From Lachnospiraceae bacterium (GTDB taxonomy: Bacteria; Bacillota; Clostridia; Lachnospirales; Lachnospiraceae): a stretch of DNA of 35,973 nucleotides. The notes beneath the pieces were generated by a model. That model made no database searches and was not told the DNA's origin. It saw nothing but the letters and a program-made list of their open reading frames with translations. Of the stretch, positions 26,993 through 35,576 are shown in pieces; position 1 is the first letter of the stretch; each line of letters opens with the position of its first letter. The DNA is taken from the NCBI GenBank assembly GCA_017440375.1, contig JAFSHK010000041.1, forward strand, positions 1 through 35,973, written 5' to 3'. The position numbers were made by a program, and so were the translations under genes.

Positions 26993-27738
26993 CTTTCATT
27001 TCTTTTTGGATATCTTGCTGTATTCTTTTCACATATTCTTCTGCTTCATCCTCACTCAAAGAGAAGTATTGCTGTAATTTGCTAACAATTTTATCTTCCG
27101 CAATCTGATCAAGCAATTTATCTCTTATAAATATTTTTATTCCTTGAATAAGACCTACCATCTTTCCTTGTTCTATTCCTTGTTCTTGTCCTTCCTCTTT
27201 CCCTTCCTGCCTTGCCAGTTCAATCTCTTCCCACTTCTGCATATATTTTCCTACCATCTTCTCCGATGCTCTGATTTCTCGCACACGTTTATGAATCAAC
27301 TTAATCTTTTCACTTTCTGCGCGCTGAGCCACTTCGTCTGTTGACATCGTTATATAATCCATAAAATCAAGAAACTCTTGTGAAAAATCTTTCCGATTCG
27401 TTCCTTTCGTATTAATAAAAATGCGAGTTGCTCCATCCTGTAACTTCAAATCCGGACATTCCCGACACACTCCTTCAAACGTATATCGATATAGTCCCCT
27501 GCCAAACATATCAAATGGCGCAACTAAAATAAAACAGGTATCATTTAACTTATTAAAATCAATAGACCCAGGTTCCAATAAAGAAACATCCATCTGCGCC
27601 TGATAATAACGACTACGCTTCATTTTCCAATAAAATGCTGAGTGTTGCCTGATACGCATCCTGATATTCCATTGTTTCATCAAATAGGAATCTATCCATC
27701 AGATTCAAATTGTCTAACACTGTTATTTTCTGTACCAT
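26985..27738 (-). pseudogene. Rpn-family recombination-promoting nuclease/putative transposase, broken by internal deletion and frameshift
   Basis: The 5' piece (ATG at 27738, AAGGAG upstream) reads MVQKITVLDNLNLMDRFLFD and on to SILLENEA with a stop at 27613. The 3' piece, in another frame, resumes at KRSRYYQAQMDVSLLEPGS and continues GLYRYTFEGVC, GATRIFINTKGTN, and the glutamine/glycine-rich tail EEGQEQGIEQGKMVGLIQG to 26985. Both pieces match the start and the middle-to-end of PD-(D/E)XK transposase-like Rpn proteins, which are about 300 residues. The stretch that should lie between (roughly 60-70 residues, with the catalytic Asp and Glu-x-Gln) is missing, and the joint is out of frame. 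So the product cannot be an active nuclease. These genes are multi-copy in Lachnospiraceae. Confidence 0.85.
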
Positions 27739-28049
27739 ACCCATTTCTCCTTTCTGCATTACAGGAAAACATGGGCATACACTCTGAGTCATATCTCTCA
27801 ACCTAATATTTTCCTGCCTATTTTCTTTTCATTTGGGTTTCAAAGCAGGATTTCAAGATAGGAAAACGATATGTTCGTAGATAAAATAGAAATCTTTTGA
27901 TTTGTCGATATTGTATCACTATTTTATCCATATTTCAACTCTTTTTTAGTGCAATATGGATTCTCCGAGACTCTAAGTGCATTTTGAAGTTATAGCCAAA
28001 AAGTGGCACACCCCTTCGGAGTATGCCACATTCCTTTTTTCCCTATCAT
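27739..28049 (-). promoter_or_regulatory. intergenic stretch holding the Rpn pseudogene promoter and permease terminator
   Basis: No gene is seen here. On the minus strand it contains a promoter, TTGAAA (27933-27938), 17 bases, TACAAT (27910-27915), pointing at the Rpn pseudogene with a leader of about 165 bases, and the terminator at 27998-28029. A short open frame upstream of the pseudogene ATG (to 27801) has no ribosome site. Confidence 0.65.
27998..28029 (-). terminator. terminator of the apt-permease operon
   Basis: GTGGCA (28003-28008) pairs with TGCCAC (28024-28029), extended by inner CCCC/GGAG-type pairs around a TTCG loop; TTTTT follows on the minus strand and T6 on the plus side. 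It lies 21 bases after the permease stop. Confidence 0.85.
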
Positions 28050-29408
28050 TTACAAGAAAATATACTTGCAAATAAACAACACAGCCAATATGTACATTAA
28101 CGGTGTGATTTTCTTTGCCTTACCACACAATAAGTTTATCACTACATAAGAGATAACTCCAACTGCAATACCTTCTGAAATACTATACATAAGTGGCATC
28201 GCCAATAAGCACAAATATGCCGGAATTGCCTCTGTCAAATCACTAAAATCAATCATAACCACAGATTTTATCATCAGAAATCCTACAAATAACAATGCCG
28301 GTGCTGTGGCAAACCCTGGTATTGTAATAAAAATCGGTGCAAAGAAAACGGAAAGTAAGAAAAGAAGTCCTGTCACAATAGAAGCAAGTCCTGTTTTACC
28401 ACCCTCTGATACACCTGCTGAGCTTTCTACAAAAGTTGTCGTAGTAGATGTACCAAGCACAGCTCCTGTACTAGTCGCAATCGCATCTGCAAGAAGTGCT
28501 TGTTTAATTCTTGGCAGCTTGCCATCCTTGTCCAACATATTCGCTTCTGTTGCACAACCAATCAAAGTACCTAAAGTATCAAAAATATCTACAAACAAAA
28601 ATGCAAAAATAATTACAGCAAAATCTACAATTCTAATAGCTCCAAAATCGGCTTTAAAGCATTGGCCAAAGGTTAATCCAATCGCATCCAGGCTGAAATT
28701 GCTCCAGGAAGGAATCAATGAATAATATCCGGCTTCCGGCATAACAGTATATAACCCGATTAACTGACAAATAATGCCCAACACCCATGTTGCCAAAATA
28801 CCAATCAAAATGGAACCTTTAATTCCTTTAATATATAAAATAGTAATAATAAATGTACCAATCAGTGCTAACACTGCACTAATTCCTGCTGTGTGAAAGT
28901 CTGCTGTAAAATCCAGAACAGTTACCAATGTAGAATCCGAATTAACAACAATACCGGCATTCTGAAATCCAATGAAAGCAATAAAAAGTCCGATACCTAC
29001 TGATACACCTCTTTTAAGCTGCATCGGAATCGCATTGAAAATTGCCTCACGCACATTTGTCACTGAAAGGATAATGAAAATCAACCCTTCTATAAATACG
29101 GCAAGCAAAGCAATCTGCCATGAATATCCCATGGAACCACATACCGTATAAGCAAAATATGCATTCAATCCAAGTCCCGGTGCTAACGCAAACGGATAAT
29201 TAGCTAACAAAGCCATCGCAAAAGTTCCGACAAAGGCTGCCAAAGCCGTCGCCATCAAAATAGCCTGACTATCCATACCGGAAGCTGATAGAATGGAAGG
29301 ATTTACTGCAAGGATATACGCCATAGTCATAAATGTTGTAATACCGGCAACCACTTCCGTTCTAATATCTGTGTTGTTCTCTTTCAGCTTAAACATTTTT
29401 TCTAACAT
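28050..29408 (-). CDS. NCS2/AzgA-type purine (adenine/guanine/hypoxanthine) permease
   Basis: Integral membrane proton-coupled purine importer of about 452 residues with 12-14 predicted helices. Family features: N-terminal EVVAGITTFMTMAYILAVNP, the APGLGLNAYFAY motif, the QNAGIVVN stretch and, in the middle, DIFDTLGTLIG, then GTSTTTTFVESSAGVSEGGKTG. These identify the AzgA/PbuG/PbuO branch of nucleobase transporters rather than UraA or XanQ. The start is the ATG at 29408, with AAGGAG nine bases upstream; a GTG directly before it is an alternative. It follows apt by 27 bases and so supplies bases for salvage. Exact substrate (adenine versus hypoxanthine/guanine) is not certain; the apt partner favours adenine. 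Confidence 0.93.
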   Translation of the reverse strand: MLEKMFKLKENNTDIRTEVVAGITTFMTMAYILAVNPSILSASGMDSQAILMATALAAFVGTFAMALLANYPFALAPGLGLNAYFAYTVCGSMGYSWQIALLAVFIEGLIFIILSVTNVREAIFNAIPMQLKRGVSVGIGLFIAFIGFQNAGIVVNSDSTLVTVLDFTADFHTAGISAVLALIGTFIITILYIKGIKGSILIGILATWVLGIICQLIGLYTVMPEAGYYSLIPSWSNFSLDAIGLTFGQCFKADFGAIRIVDFAVIIFAFLFVDIFDTLGTLIGCATEANMLDKDGKLPRIKQALLADAIATSTGAVLGTSTTTTFVESSAGVSEGGKTGLASIVTGLLFLLSVFFAPIFITIPGFATAPALLFVGFLMIKSVVMIDFSDLTEAIPAYLCLLAMPLMYSISEGIAVGVISYVVINLLCGKAKKITPLMYILAVLFICKYIFL

Positions 29409-29435
29409 CACTTTTGTCTCCTTTTCTCATGAAAA

Positions 29436-29960
29436 TCATTTACCCTCATAAATAATAACACTATCCACATTATAGTTTTTCAGACGCTCACGGCCTTTCA
29501 GCCCTGCAAGTTCCATTAAGAAAATTGCCTTTACCACTTCGCCGCCTAACTCTTCAATCATCTGAATGCTGGCTTCAATGGTACCCCCGGTAGCAATCAA
29601 ATCATCCACAATAACAACTTTCTGTCCCGGCTTAATAGAATCTCTATGCATCTCAATTACTGCACTTCCATACTCCAAATCATACTCTCTGGATATCGTA
29701 TCCAATGGCAATTTCCCTTTCTTGCGCACCGGTACAAAAGGTTTGTGCATTGCGTAGGCAATCGGCACCCCAAAAATAAAACCTCTGGATTCTGTACCTA
29801 CCACAACATCGAAATCAATACCTTTGAGTAAATCTTTCATCGAATCAATAGCAAGTGTCAGCCCATCCGCATCTTGTAATACACTGGTCACATCCCGAAA
29901 AACAATGCCTTTCTCAGGAAAATCAGGAATACTACGCACATATTCTTCCATCTTCCTCAT
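29436..29960 (-). CDS. apt: adenine phosphoribosyltransferase
   Basis: Converts adenine and PRPP to AMP in the cytoplasm. 174 residues, standard length. PRPP-binding motif VVIVDDLIATGGT near residue 118, N-terminal IPDFPEKGIVFRDVTSVLQD typical of bacterial Apt, and the flexible loop around VRKKGKLPLDT plus SREYDLEYGSAVIEMH. The start is the ATG at 29960, eight bases after GGAGG; the upstream ATG at 29975 overlaps that ribosome site and is unlikely. Operon with the downstream purine permease: uptake and capture of adenine together. Confidence 0.97.
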   Translation of the reverse strand: MRKMEEYVRSIPDFPEKGIVFRDVTSVLQDADGLTLAIDSMKDLLKGIDFDVVVGTESRGFIFGVPIAYAMHKPFVPVRKKGKLPLDTISREYDLEYGSAVIEMHRDSIKPGQKVVIVDDLIATGGTIEASIQMIEELGGEVVKAIFLMELAGLKGRERLKNYNVDSVIIYEGK

Positions 29961-30029
29961 AAGTGTTTCCTCCATATAAAATACTTCATAAGCAGAAATA
30001 TATCTTCCCCATTCTGCTCAACAGGGTAC

Positions 30030-30038
30030 ATTATATCA
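30030..30038 (-). promoter_or_regulatory. apt promoter with extended -10
   Basis: Minus strand TGA-TATAAT (-10 at 30030-30035), a TGn extended -10, with only a T-rich -35 region. The leader is about 60 bases and shows no purine riboswitch fold that I can recognise. Confidence 0.6.
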
Positions 30039-30070
30039 TATCTTAGGATAAAAGAAAAACAGAAATTCTT

Positions 30071-31003
30071 CTACTCAAAAAGCGGTGTAGACAAATATCT
30101 GTCACCGGAATCCGGTAAAAGTGCTACGATTGTTTTTCCTTTATTTTCAGGACGTTTTGCAAGTTCTGTTGCTGCATGAAGTGCTGCACCGGAAGAAATT
30201 CCGACTAAAACACCTTCTTTTACGGCAATCTCTCTGCCTGCCGCAAAAGCATCTTCATTGGATACTTTGATAATTTCATCATAAATACCTGTATTTAATA
30301 CATCCGGTACAAATCCTGCACCGATACCCTGTATCTTATGCGCTCCCGGCTGTCCTCCTGATAAAACAGGACTGCTTTCCGGTTCTACTGCTACAACCTT
30401 AACGTTTGGATTCTGTTCTTTCAGATATTCACCAACACCGGTAACTGTTCCACCGGTACCAACACCTGCTACAAAAATATCTACTTTTCCATCCGTATCC
30501 TGCCAGATTTCCGGTCCGGTTGTCGCTTTATGAATTTCCGGATTGGCTGGATTTATGAACTGTCCTAAAATGATAGATCCCGGAGTTGCTGCCTGAATTT
30601 CTTCCGCTTTTGCAATAGCACCTTTCATGCCTTTGGCACCTTCTGTCAGAACCAATTCTGCGCCATACGCCTGTAAAAGTTTTCTTCTTTCTACACTCAT
30701 TGTTTCCGGAAGAGTCAGAATTGCATGATAACCTTTCGCTGCTGCTACCGCTGCAAGACCAATTCCGGTATTTCCTGAGGTAGGCTCAATAATAGTTGCT
30801 CCCGGTTTTAAAATTCCTTTCTTCTCTGCATCTTCAATCATATTCAGTGCAATACGATCCTTAACGGAACCTGCCAGATTTAAGTATTCCAATTTTACTA
30901 AAATAGTTGCATCTGTAATTTGATTTGCTTTCTCATAATTCGTAACCTCTAATAAAGGTGTCTTTCCAACTAACTCTGTTGCACTTTTTTTAATATTCGC
31001 CAT
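30071..31003 (-). CDS. cysK: cysteine synthase A (O-acetylserine sulfhydrylase)
   Basis: PLP enzyme making cysteine from O-acetyl-L-serine and sulfide. 310 residues, normal. PLP lysine Lys48 in LAGSVKDR, the substrate-loop SGNTGIGLA (about 75), the phosphate loop [12 protein letters not shown] (about 180) and the C-terminal [15 protein letters not shown] are all present. The usual Pro before Ala-Gly-Ser is replaced by Leu ([13 protein letters not shown]), a conservative-looking oddity in an otherwise complete active site. ATG at 31003 with GGAGGAGC upstream. Single-gene unit with its own strong promoter; ends 111 bases before apt. CysK and CysM cannot be separated with certainty, but length and motifs favour CysK. 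Confidence 0.96.
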   Translation of the reverse strand: MANIKKSATELVGKTPLLEVTNYEKANQITDATILVKLEYLNLAGSVKDRIALNMIEDAEKKGILKPGATIIEPTSGNTGIGLAAVAAAKGYHAILTLPETMSVERRKLLQAYGAELVLTEGAKGMKGAIAKAEEIQAATPGSIILGQFINPANPEIHKATTGPEIWQDTDGKVDIFVAGVGTGGTVTGVGEYLKEQNPNVKVVAVEPESSPVLSGGQPGAHKIQGIGAGFVPDVLNTGIYDEIIKVSNEDAFAAGREIAVKEGVLVGISSGAALHAATELAKRPENKGKTIVALLPDSGDRYLSTPLFE

Positions 31004-31057
31004 AATTTTATTGCTCCTCCTTAATTCATATTGTTCTCGTAGGTTTTGTATGAATTG

Positions 31058-31086
31058 ATAATACTCCTACTTTTCCTAGCTGTCAA
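31058..31086 (-). promoter_or_regulatory. cysK promoter
   Basis: Minus strand TTGACA (31081-31086), 17 bases, TATTAT (31058-31063). A 5-bp inverted pair, GTAGG (31039-31043) and CCTAC (31066-31070), spans the start site. No T-box or S-box structure was recognised in the leader of about 50 bases. Confidence 0.8.
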
Positions 31087-31151
31087 ATATAAATTAGATT
31101 TTTTTGAAAAAAATGGAAAGATTTCGGAATCAATTAATCGATTTGCAAACG

Positions 31152-31192
31152 AAAAAACACCTAAAACAGCGCATTTACGCCATCCCAGGTGT
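31152..31192 (-). terminator. terminator after glycogen phosphorylase gene
   Basis: On the minus strand ACACCT (31187-31192) pairs with AGGTGT (31157-31162), with a smaller GCG stem in the loop and TTTTTT following. It lies 51 bases after the glgP stop and ahead of the cysK promoter. Confidence 0.8.
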
Positions 31193-31242
31193 CTTTTCAT
31201 TTCATAATATTGATGATTAAAGGAAGAAAATATTTATTATAC

Positions 31243-33552
31243 TTATTTCAATTTCCAGATATCGCGGTTGTATTCAGCGATTGTTCTGTCAGAAGAGAAG
31301 AATCCTGCTTTTGCAATATTAACAAGCATCATCTTTCTCCACTTATTCTGGTCTTCATAATCAGCCATCATCTTGTCTTTTACAGCAATATAATCTTCTA
31401 AGTCAAGAAGTGTCATGAACCAGTCTTTGTTGAGTAATTCATTGTAAAGTCTTTCAAGGTTTTCTTTATGTCCAACTTTCAAAGCTTCTTTACTTACGAT
31501 GAAGTCAACTGCTTCTTTAATAACAGGGCTCTTTGCATAGTAATCTTTGGAAACATAGTCAGCTTTTGCATAGTGCTCGATAACAGCGTCAGATTTTTCA
31601 CCAAAGATATAAATGTTGTCATCGCCAACTAATTCGTTGATTTCTACGTTTGCACCATCAGAAGTACCTAATGTAACAGCACCATTTAACATATATTTCA
31701 TGTTACCTGTTCCAGAAGCTTCTTTGGAAGCTAAGGAAATCTGCTCGGAAATATCACAAGCCGGAATCATCTTCTCAGCATAAGCTACATTGTAGTTTTC
31801 TACCATAAGAACTGTCATGTATGGGCTTACTTCCGGATCATTATTGATGATTTCCTGTAATACTAACAACAAGTGAATAATATCCTGTGCAATTACATAT
31901 GCAGGAGCTGCCTTTGCACCGAAAATAAATGTCATCGGTCTAGCAGGTTTCTTACCAGCTTTGATTTCCAGATATTTGTGGATGATATACAACGCATTCA
32001 TCTGCTGACGTTTGTACTCATGCAATCTCTTGGACTGAAGATCGAAGATAGAATCCGGATTTAAAGTTACACCTTCTACTTCTTTTACATATGCCGCAAG
32101 ATCTTTCTTACGATTCATCTTGATTTCGGCGATTCTGTTAAGAACAGCCTCATCATCCTTGAACTCTAATAATTTCTCTAATTTATCTGCATCTTTCTTA
32201 TAACCATCACCGATTGTTTCAGAAAGGAATCCTGCTAATTCACGGTTACAAGATAACAACCATCTTCTGAAAGTAATACCATTGGTCTTGTTGTTGAATT
32301 TTTCAGGATAAAGTTTGTAGAATGCATTTAACTCTGTTTCCTTCAAAATTTCTGTATGAATAGCCGCAACACCATTTACAGAGAATCCGTAGTGGATATC
32401 GATATGTGCCATATGCACTCTGTTTTCTTTATCAATAATCTGTACCTTTGGATCTTTATATTTCGCAGCTACTCTCTTATCCAATTCTTTGATAATCGGA
32501 ACTAACTGAGGAACCACCTTCTCTAAGTATGCTAAAGGCCATTTTTCCAAAGCTTCTGCAAGGATTGTGTGGTTTGTATATGCACATGTCTTGCTAACTA
32601 CTTCAATTGCTTCATCCATTGTAAATGCTTTCTCATCAACGAGAATTCTGATTAACTCAGGAATAACCATTGTAGGATGTGTATCATTAATCTGGATTAC
32701 TGCATGTTCATACATCTTACGAAGGTCAAATTTCTTTTCTTTCATTTCTTTTAAAATAAGCTGTGCTGCGTTGCTTACCATGAAATACTGCTGATAAATA
32801 CGAAGTAAGTTACCAGCTTCATCGGAATCATCCGGATATAAGAACAATGTAAGGTTCTTTTCAATATCTTCTTTATCAAAGTTGATACCGTCTTTTACAA
32901 GGCTCTCATCTACAGTTTCAATATCAAAAAGTCTTAATTTGTTTACACCATTGTCATAACCAACAACATCGATATCATAAAGTCTGGAAGTTACTTTTCT
33001 GTCACCAAAGCTCACATCAAAAGTAACATCTGTCTTGTTTAACCAGGACTGTTTTTCAATCCAGTCATTTTTCTCTGCTTTCTGTAATTTGTCTTCAAAT
33101 ACCTGTTTGAATAAACCGAAGTGATAGTTCAAACCGATACCTTCACCCGGCAATCCCAAGGTTGCAATAGAATCTAAGAAACAAGCAGCCAGACGACCAA
33201 GTCCACCATTACCTAAAGATGGTTCCGGTTCTACTTCTTCGATAGCGCTTAACTGTTTGCCGTTCTTTGCTAAAATATCCTCTAACTTATCATAAATACC
33301 AAGATTGATTAAGTTGTTGGATAAAAGCTTACCAATTAAGAACTCTGCGGAAATATAATAAATCTTTTTCTCGCCTTCGATTGGTTCAGAAACTTCCATG
33401 AGTCTTTTGGATAATTCTAACAGACAATAATATAGTTCTTCATTATTACATTCTGCGATGCTTTTGCCATAACCGCTTTTTGCCTGATCTTCCAATTCTT
33501 TTTCCAAATTCATCATCAGTACATCTCTTTTCAGGTTGCTTGCCTGTGCCAT
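31243..33552 (-). CDS. glgP: glycogen/maltodextrin phosphorylase
   Basis: PLP enzyme of GT35 that releases glucose-1-phosphate from alpha-1,4-glucan, in the cytoplasm. 769 residues, slightly shorter than the roughly 800 of enteric forms, which fits the Clostridial branch. Present: [13 protein letters not shown] near the N terminus, [42 protein letters not shown], and the PLP site [14 protein letters not shown] (Lys619), followed by [15 protein letters not shown] at 33552 with AGGAGG seven bases upstream. It lies 69 bases after the LacI-type regulator with no terminator between, so the regulator may control it directly or by read-through. Glycogen versus maltodextrin preference is not clear. 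Confidence 0.95.
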   Translation of the reverse strand: MAQASNLKRDVLMMNLEKELEDQAKSGYGKSIAECNNEELYYCLLELSKRLMEVSEPIEGEKKIYYISAEFLIGKLLSNNLINLGIYDKLEDILAKNGKQLSAIEEVEPEPSLGNGGLGRLAACFLDSIATLGLPGEGIGLNYHFGLFKQVFEDKLQKAEKNDWIEKQSWLNKTDVTFDVSFGDRKVTSRLYDIDVVGYDNGVNKLRLFDIETVDESLVKDGINFDKEDIEKNLTLFLYPDDSDEAGNLLRIYQQYFMVSNAAQLILKEMKEKKFDLRKMYEHAVIQINDTHPTMVIPELIRILVDEKAFTMDEAIEVVSKTCAYTNHTILAEALEKWPLAYLEKVVPQLVPIIKELDKRVAAKYKDPKVQIIDKENRVHMAHIDIHYGFSVNGVAAIHTEILKETELNAFYKLYPEKFNNKTNGITFRRWLLSCNRELAGFLSETIGDGYKKDADKLEKLLEFKDDEAVLNRIAEIKMNRKKDLAAYVKEVEGVTLNPDSIFDLQSKRLHEYKRQQMNALYIIHKYLEIKAGKKPARPMTFIFGAKAAPAYVIAQDIIHLLLVLQEIINNDPEVSPYMTVLMVENYNVAYAEKMIPACDISEQISLASKEASGTGNMKYMLNGAVTLGTSDGANVEINELVGDDNIYIFGEKSDAVIEHYAKADYVSKDYYAKSPVIKEAVDFIVSKEALKVGHKENLERLYNELLNKDWFMTLLDLEDYIAVKDKMMADYEDQNKWRKMMLVNIAKAGFFSSDRTIAEYNRDIWKLK

Positions 33553-33600
33553 AAAAATACCTCCTGCTTTACGCTTTTTTGTTTTATAGATTTATTTTGT

Positions 33601-33628
33601 CTTATATTATTTTGGATACTACTAACAA
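33601..33628 (-). promoter_or_regulatory. possible separate promoter for glgP
   Basis: Minus strand TTGTTA (33623-33628), 16 bases, TATAAG (33601-33606). The -35 lies in the last codons of the regulator gene. A weak match; read-through from the regulator promoter is the other option. Confidence 0.35.
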
Positions 33629-34611
33629 ATAATATCCATATATTTCATACGAACTAATTCATAATCCAGAACAATTTCCGTTCCTTGCCCACCTTCCAGC
33701 AATTTTTTCAATTCAACAACTGCCTGTGCTGCGATTCTGGAAAAATTCTGTCGCACTGTATTCATCTGTTTTCCGGCATATCCCATCAGGGTAATACCAT
33801 CAAACCCACAAACCGGTCGGAAAATATCCATCTCCGTTAAAGCCTTCATTGCTCCGATTGCCATTAAATCAGAAGCACATACGACTACATCTTTCTTCTT
33901 GGCAAATTTAAAAGTCAGCTTTCTGGCTTCCAGTTCTGAAAACTCTCCATTTCGAACCAACAAAGGAAGCTTCATATCTTCTGCTAACTGCCTAATACCT
34001 TTTAAACGTTCTTCCGTCACATATCCATTTTTCTTACCGGCAAGATAAAGAATACTCTTGCATCCGTTCTCTTCTATTGTCTTTTTGGCAACTTCATATT
34101 GTGCTTTGCTCTGTTCAATCCAAACACATGATGTACTCTCATTTACCATTGGTACATCCACCGTTACAATTTTAAACATCTCCGAAGAAACCAATTCATG
34201 CAAAACCTTATCATCCTTCGACATTCCGAAAATAATAAGTCCGGTAATACTCTGCGACTGTAAATATCTTATGATTTCATCCAACGATTTGTTCTTAATC
34301 ATGGAATAGAAAACAGTAATCACATCCAGATTAAGTTCCACAGCCTGATTGATAGCGCCTGCCAAATACTGCATATTGATTTCATCTACCGCCTGAGAAG
34401 CATTACTGAGTTTCAATAGAATTGCCACTCTGCCGGATTGCTTCGATGAAAGTGCTGCTGCCACAGAATTAGGAACAAAATTCAGCTCTTCCACAGCCCG
34501 ATTAACTTTTTGCTTTGTTTTCTCGCTGACATTCGGATAATTATTCAATACCTTAGATACGGTAGAAATCGCTACACCCGCATGCTTTGCTACATCTTTA
34601 ATTGATACCAT
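33622..34611 (-). CDS. LacI family transcriptional regulator
   Basis: Repressor or activator of sugar genes. 329 residues. The N-terminal LacI helix-turn-helix MVSIKDVAKHAGVAISTVSK is followed by VLNNYPNVSEKTKQ and the hinge helix FVPNSVAAALSSKQSG, then a periplasmic-binding-like ligand domain with two lobes and the signature VVCASDLMAIGAMKALTE. The start is the ATG at 34611, preceded by GGAAGAAG; the domain then begins at residue 1 as in most LacI proteins. The ATG at 34623 gives four extra residues and has its ribosome site too close. Neighbour glgP suggests control of glucan metabolism. Two palindromic sites at its own start point to autoregulation. Confidence 0.94.
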   Translation of the reverse strand: MVSIKDVAKHAGVAISTVSKVLNNYPNVSEKTKQKVNRAVEELNFVPNSVAAALSSKQSGRVAILLKLSNASQAVDEINMQYLAGAINQAVELNLDVITVFYSMIKNKSLDEIIRYLQSQSITGLIIFGMSKDDKVLHELVSSEMFKIVTVDVPMVNESTSCVWIEQSKAQYEVAKKTIEENGCKSILYLAGKKNGYVTEERLKGIRQLAEDMKLPLLVRNGEFSELEARKLTFKFAKKKDVVVCASDLMAIGAMKALTEMDIFRPVCGFDGITLMGYAGKQMNTVRQNFSRIAAQAVVELKKLLEGGQGTEIVLDYELVRMKYMDIIC

Positions 34612-34689
34612 AGCTTCTTCCATTCCGAAATATTTTTACCAATTATTCTGTTTTCTTAAATAATGGCTCAAAACCTTGTCATTACTGAT

Positions 34690-34717
34690 GGAAAATGTTT
34701 TCTGGAAATCGTTTTCC
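34690..34717. promoter_or_regulatory. two abutting LacI-type operator sites
   Basis: Site A (34704-34717) GGAAAT-CG-TTTTCC and site B (34690-34703) GGAAAA-TG-TTTTCT are 14-bp palindromes placed end to end. The central CG is the mark of LacI-family operators. They lie directly downstream of the -10 of the regulator's promoter, at about +1 to +28, where bound protein would block transcription start. Confidence 0.75.
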
Positions 34718-34723
34718 ATAACC

Positions 34724-34752
34724 ATCATATAACAAAAGTTTGCGTTTGTAAA
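34724..34752 (-). promoter_or_regulatory. promoter of the LacI-type regulator gene
   Basis: Minus strand TTTACA (34747-34752), 17 bases, TATGAT (34724-34729). The two operators follow immediately downstream, and the leader to the ATG at 34611 is about 105 bases. Confidence 0.75.
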
Positions 34753-34790
34753 CTATGAATTTGAATTTTTTTGTTTTTTCTCTAAAAATT

Positions 34791-34833
34791 CATTTGTAAC
34801 AATACTGCATTGAGACTACAAATGACTTGTTAC
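34791..34833. repeat. interleaved pair of 7-bp inverted repeats
   Basis: CATTTGT (34791-34797) pairs with ACAAATG (34818-34824), and GTAACAA (34796-34802) pairs with TTGTTAC (34827-34833). The order A, B, A', B' means the two stems cross, as in a pseudoknot, or are alternatives. It stands upstream of the LacI promoter at the edge of the gene-poor stretch. Function unknown; may be chance or a remnant mobile-element end. Confidence 0.35.
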
Positions 34834-35533
34834 GATTGCAGGAGAAGTCTTTACTTCTACCAGTACAAAGATGGAATTATTGGATTATGGGGATGATACT
34901 TCACTTGCTGGAAGTTGCCTTGAAGATTTCATTACTACTACCAGCATTTTTACTGTACTACTTATTCCCTCTACCATTATCCATTTTTTATTATCAGTGT
35001 AGGATTTAATTGTCAGTATTTTCTTTTATTATCTGTAGTTGTCTGTTACTGTCTGAGTTTATGAGACCACAGCGTCCTATTCAGTCTTCGTTAACCATAA
35101 CTTGTCTTATAAGTAAACTTGTAAACAAAGAAAATTTTGAAAACACTGGTATTTTTATGGATTTCATGGACTATCTGGCTGTTATGGATAACAAACTTAA
35201 AAATGCTTATAGTACATGATACCGATACACTTAAATGGATTTTTTTCTGAAAACCTCGTAACGAAATCGCAAAACAATTTTTAATAGATTTTTCTAAACT
35301 CCAGTAATATAAGGACTTCCAGTATTTATCAAAACATTAGTTCTGTGGAACAGCTGAATTTCTACATTAGGAAGAATGCTGATATTTTAAGGCTTTCCAG
35401 CTTTGTATGAAAACTGTGTCTGACACTATGGTCTAAATTTCATGAATTGAAAATAGAAAAATCATCTCATACCATCACCGCCAAAACGAAAGAAATCGGA
35501 ACCTAAATTACCACTTTTTTGACCGATTTTTAT
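34834..35533. other. gene-poor, probably decayed stretch beside the IS66 element
   Basis: About 700 bases without a gene I can support. Several short plus-strand fragments look protein-like in shifting frames: a piece following 34834 reads EVFTSTSTKMELLDYGDDTS; one near 35130 reads FMDFMDYLAVMDNKLKNAYS; one near 35330 reads SSVEQLNFYIRKNADILRLS. None has a start codon with a ribosome site, and stops interrupt each. This is what an old coding region with accumulated indels would look like, but the pieces match no family I know. AT-rich with no tRNA or terminator seen. Confidence 0.5.
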
Positions 35534-35554
35534 GTAAACGTCAAATCCGACGCC
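35534..35554. repeat. possible terminal inverted repeat of the IS66 element
   Basis: The plus strand begins GTAAACGTCAAATCCGACG at 35534, 23 bases beyond the transposase stop. IS66-family ends start with GTAA and a CG-rich GTAARCG-like tip, so this is the likely element boundary. The other end and the 8-base target duplication are outside the window. Confidence 0.5.
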
Positions 35555-35576
35555 CCACCTAAAATTTAAGCGCCGC

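Noticed and set aside
27739-27801. Extension of the Rpn pseudogene to a start at 27801
   Set aside because: Only the ATG at 27738 has an AAGGAG site, and the extra residues do not resemble the family N terminus.
29976-30070. Possible purine riboswitch ahead of apt and the purine permease
   Set aside because: The leader is about 60 bases and I see no conserved purine-aptamer core or terminator hairpin.
31004-31057. Possible T-box or sulfur riboswitch before cysK
   Set aside because: The leader is too short and lacks the TGGNACCGCG or S-box motifs.
34827-35219. Two adjacent plus-strand frames of 60 and 69 codons
   Set aside because: They start at codons without ribosome sites and the second starts directly at the stop of the first; described instead as decayed sequence.
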